Assembly (NCBI GenBank): GCA_905250115.1
Contig: CAJNOI010000037.1
Coordinates: 310,001-374,000 of the forward strand
DNA from: Adineta steineri
Taxonomy: Eukaryota; Rotifera; Eurotatoria; Adinetida; Adinetidae
DNA length: 64,000 nt
Direction: 5' to 3'
Shown: piece by piece, positions 62,901 through 64,000 of the stretch
Numbering within the stretch: position 1 is the stretch's first letter
Layout: every line of letters begins with the position of its first letter
Notes under the pieces: model-generated
Database searches by the model: none
What the model saw: only the letters and a program-made list of their open reading frames with translations
Told to the model about the DNA's origin: nothing
Program-made: the position numbers and the translations under genes

Positions 62901-64000
62901 CCGTTGAAAACCTACCTATAATATTATCCACTTCTATGTCTTAATTAGTATACATAAATCAAAAGGGATTCGAACTATTTCTATAAGATCACCAAGTAAA
63001 ATTCTGCAATACGACGCGAATGACAATGGAAGTTACAAGCATCGATAAATTATTTGAATAGTTTAGCCTTATGTAAAATAAAGGCTTCTCGAATTTTGCC
63101 AACATATTTATAGGAAATTCGTCAGCGTCATTATGTGATTAAGGATGTATAAAAATAACTCCTAGTACCTATATGGAGCGGTTTAGACTATAATATGCTT
63201 ATCCTGATAATATAAGGTTAATTTGTCACATGCATTTTACACTAATCTTGTGCTATTACAGTTGGCAAAAATCCACTGGACTTACGCCACATCGCGTTTG
63301 AACTTGCGCTAATTGGCGAATGTCCTATTGTCGTTTCGCCAACAAACCTATTAATAAAACAATAGAATTTTATATATCTGCTGTATCAAGATTATCAAAA
63401 TCTCTGTCATTTTTATTTTAGCGAATGTTAGATTATTTAAAAGAAACAAAAGATGTTGGATGTTTTACATCCTTAGCAACATTAATGGCTAATTGTAGTG
63501 TACTTGATCTTGATACATTTGAACGTTGTATTAAAGCAGAAGTACTTGGTATGTTAATGCGTAATATGAGTAATAATTACATATGAATATGATTATATTT
63601 AGGTGTTGGTTCAGAAGGAATGGCTGGAGAAAAAAATTTACATGATGCTGATTTTACAATTTCACTATTTCGTTTTTGTCAATTATTATGCGAAGGACAT
63701 AATCTTGAATTTCAGAATTATCTTCGATCACAACCAGGAAGTAATACAAATGTTAATATTATTATTTGTACTGTTGATTATTTATTGAGTTTACAAGTAA
63801 TTCGAAGGAAAAATTTGATATTAATATTTTATTATTTAAATATATAGGAGTCATTAATGGATTTCTATTGGCATTATTCTGGCAAAGGAACAGTTGATGC
63901 ACATGGAAAAGAAAATTTTTGTCGAGCTATTAATGTTGCTAAACAAGTTTTTAATACATTAACAGAATATATTCAGGTTTGATTTTAAAGAGAATTTATA
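44941..64000 (+). CDS. ryr: Ryanodine receptor (intracellular calcium-release channel), 3' end outside window
   Basis: Giant ER/SR calcium channel. Dozens of exons were read from ATG 44941, starting '[19 protein letters not shown]'. In order: N-terminal beta-trefoil and MIR region (to about 46.4 kb; '[19 protein letters not shown]'); RIH domain (46.9-47.7 kb; '[19 protein letters not shown]'); SPRY1 (48297-48790); RyR repeats ('LAENIHELW', 'LAENTHNVW'; 48.9-49.5 kb); SPRY2 (50.05-50.55 kb); a Ser/Lys-rich insert (51.0-51.4 kb); SPRY3 (51.44-51.82 kb); helical repeats (52.3-57.4 kb); second RyR repeat pair ('[11 protein letters not shown]', '[10 protein letters not shown]'; 57.7-58.3 kb); a calmodulin-binding-like helix ('[15 protein letters not shown]', near 62.0 kb); RIH-associated domain (63.4-64 kb; '[17 protein letters not shown]'). 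The last window sequence reads '[11 protein letters not shown]', about residue 4000 of vertebrate RyR, so the EF-hands and pore lie beyond the edge. Several longer introns contain mobile or foldback DNA. Confidence 0.95.
49500..49839. mobile_element. TA-flanked MITE (340 bp) in a RyR intron, Tc1/mariner-pogo-like
   Basis: Ends are CACTAAAACCT (49500-49510) and AGGTTTTACTG (49829-49839), inverted repeats matching at 10 of 11 positions, with TA on each side as target duplication. Inside, GAGTAGCTGCCTAATTCGAG near 49521 forms a second imperfect inverted repeat with a segment near 49615-49640. It lies in the intron 49459-49872. A 119-codon frame inside has no similarity and is ignored. Confidence 0.65.
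51897..52078. mobile_element. hAT-type MITE, copy 2 (182 bp) in a RyR intron
   Basis: Begins CAGTGGTGGATCTGCGATTT and ends CCTAAATCCGCCACTG, homologous along most of its length to 37101-37277 (shared TATTTTTTGAGT and CAATCGAAGT blocks). The target duplication is CTGAAGTT (51889-51896) and CTGAAGCT (52079-52086), one mismatch, suggesting an older insertion than copy 1. It lies in the RyR intron 51820-52298. Confidence 0.88.
53356..53450. repeat. GC-rich hairpin pair with telomere-like tail in a RyR intron
   Basis: GTAGGT/ACCTAC (53356-53361, 53367-53372) forms a perfect hairpin with a 5-nt loop. Directly after, GAGGGCT (53374-53380) pairs with AGCCGCTC (53394-53401) with one bulged G. A CCACACCCACACCC tract follows near 53434-53447. 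The G+C content is far above that of neighbouring introns. Intron is 53302-53543. Confidence 0.45.
54872..54948. repeat. Telomere-like foldback element in a RyR intron
   Basis: A 77-bp imperfect palindrome. GAGAT starts the left arm, followed by GGGTGTGGGTGTGGGTATGG. The spacer contains GCTAAGTGAATATAGTA, and the right arm runs through CCACGCCCACCCACACCC to ATCTC. The arms are TGTGGG-type units in opposite orientation. The spacer matches one at 61140. Confidence 0.7.
61101..61328. repeat. Larger telomere-like foldback in a RyR intron, with nested insertion
   Basis: Left arm GTGGGTGCGGGTTGG; spacer GCTAGGTGAATACAGTACCC (61140-61159) homologous to that at 54902; right arm about 70 bp of CCCACACCCGCCCCACCCACACCC-like units. 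The right arm is split from the spacer by the inverted-repeat unit at 61168-61266. Intron is 61028-61606. Confidence 0.65.
61168..61266. mobile_element. Candidate 99-bp nested MITE inside the telomere-like foldback
   Basis: Perfect 14-bp terminal inverted repeats, GGGTAGGACAGTTC and GAACTGTCCTACCC, enclose an AT-richer core with two GGAACTG direct repeats. No clear target duplication could be assigned, so it could also be part of the host foldback rather than a separate insertion. Confidence 0.45.
63094..63342. repeat. Inverted-repeat cluster in a RyR intron
   Basis: TTTTGCCAAC (63094-63103) is the exact reverse complement of GTTGGCAAAA (63261-63270). Shortly after, TTGGCGAA (63313-63320) pairs with TTCGCCAA (63335-63342). 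The shared TTGGC core in alternating orientation suggests the remains of a non-autonomous element. No target duplication was found. Confidence 0.4.

Noticed and set aside
62970-63010. Possible tRNA T-arm (GGGATTCGAAC)
   Set aside because: No matching T stem, anticodon arm or acceptor stem could be built on either strand.

Overview
The window looks like nuclear DNA of a small metazoan, most likely a bdelloid rotifer. Genes are AT-rich and cut by many introns of about 50 bp with GT..AG borders. The families are animal ones: R7-type RGS, CUB/LDLa, beta-1,4-galactosyltransferase, calcineurin A, Pins/GPSM, ECT2, TAF1B, PRL phosphatase and ryanodine receptor. Two membrane proteins carry long FG-GAP/VCBS repeats, a type I recall as abundant in bdelloids. 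Several non-coding stretches carry degenerate copies of TGTGGG, which I recall as the bdelloid telomere hexamer. There are no bacterial operons, CRISPR arrays or rRNA genes, and I could not support any tRNA.

Layout. 1-3413 (+): 3' part of an R7-family RGS gene. 4475-4858 (+): single-exon basic/Ser-rich small protein. 5451-6219 (+): secreted CUB-LDLa protein, convergent with 6311-7948 (-): beta-1,4-galactosyltransferase. 7949-10951: gene-free, with a block of consecutive hairpins near 10.6 kb. 10952-14215 (-): two-exon membrane protein joining a transmembrane anchor, pentapeptide repeats, a Thr/Ser stalk and seven FG-GAP repeats. 15423-15992 (-): remnant of a ubiquitin-like/ADP-ribosyltransferase-like gene broken by an in-frame TGA. 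16490-21342 (-): 1495-residue type II membrane protein with 28 FG-GAP repeats. 23676-25079 (-): aldose 1-epimerase. 25418-25763 (+): small membrane protein just before 25866-27755 (+): calcineurin A. 27838-29712 (-): short Pins/GPSM homologue. 31633-35594 (-): ECT2-type RhoGEF. 36302-39907 (+): TAF1B. 40812-41770 (+): PRL phosphatase with a spliced 32-codon upstream ORF. 44941-64000 (+): ryanodine receptor, running off the right edge.

The genes form no single pathway. Two loose themes appear. One is signalling and calcium: RGS, GoLoco, ECT2, calcineurin and RyR. The other is a surface-protein cluster at 10.9-21.3 kb. Mobile DNA sits mostly in introns: three hAT-type MITEs with 8-bp target duplications, one TA-flanked MITE, and telomere-like foldback segments. 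The clearest candidates for new biology are the PRL upstream ORF, the modular FG-GAP membrane proteins, and the telomere-like foldback family.

All gene models were spliced by eye from GT..AG sites and protein similarity. Where exon lengths were summed the frame closed; for the larger genes exon borders are approximate.
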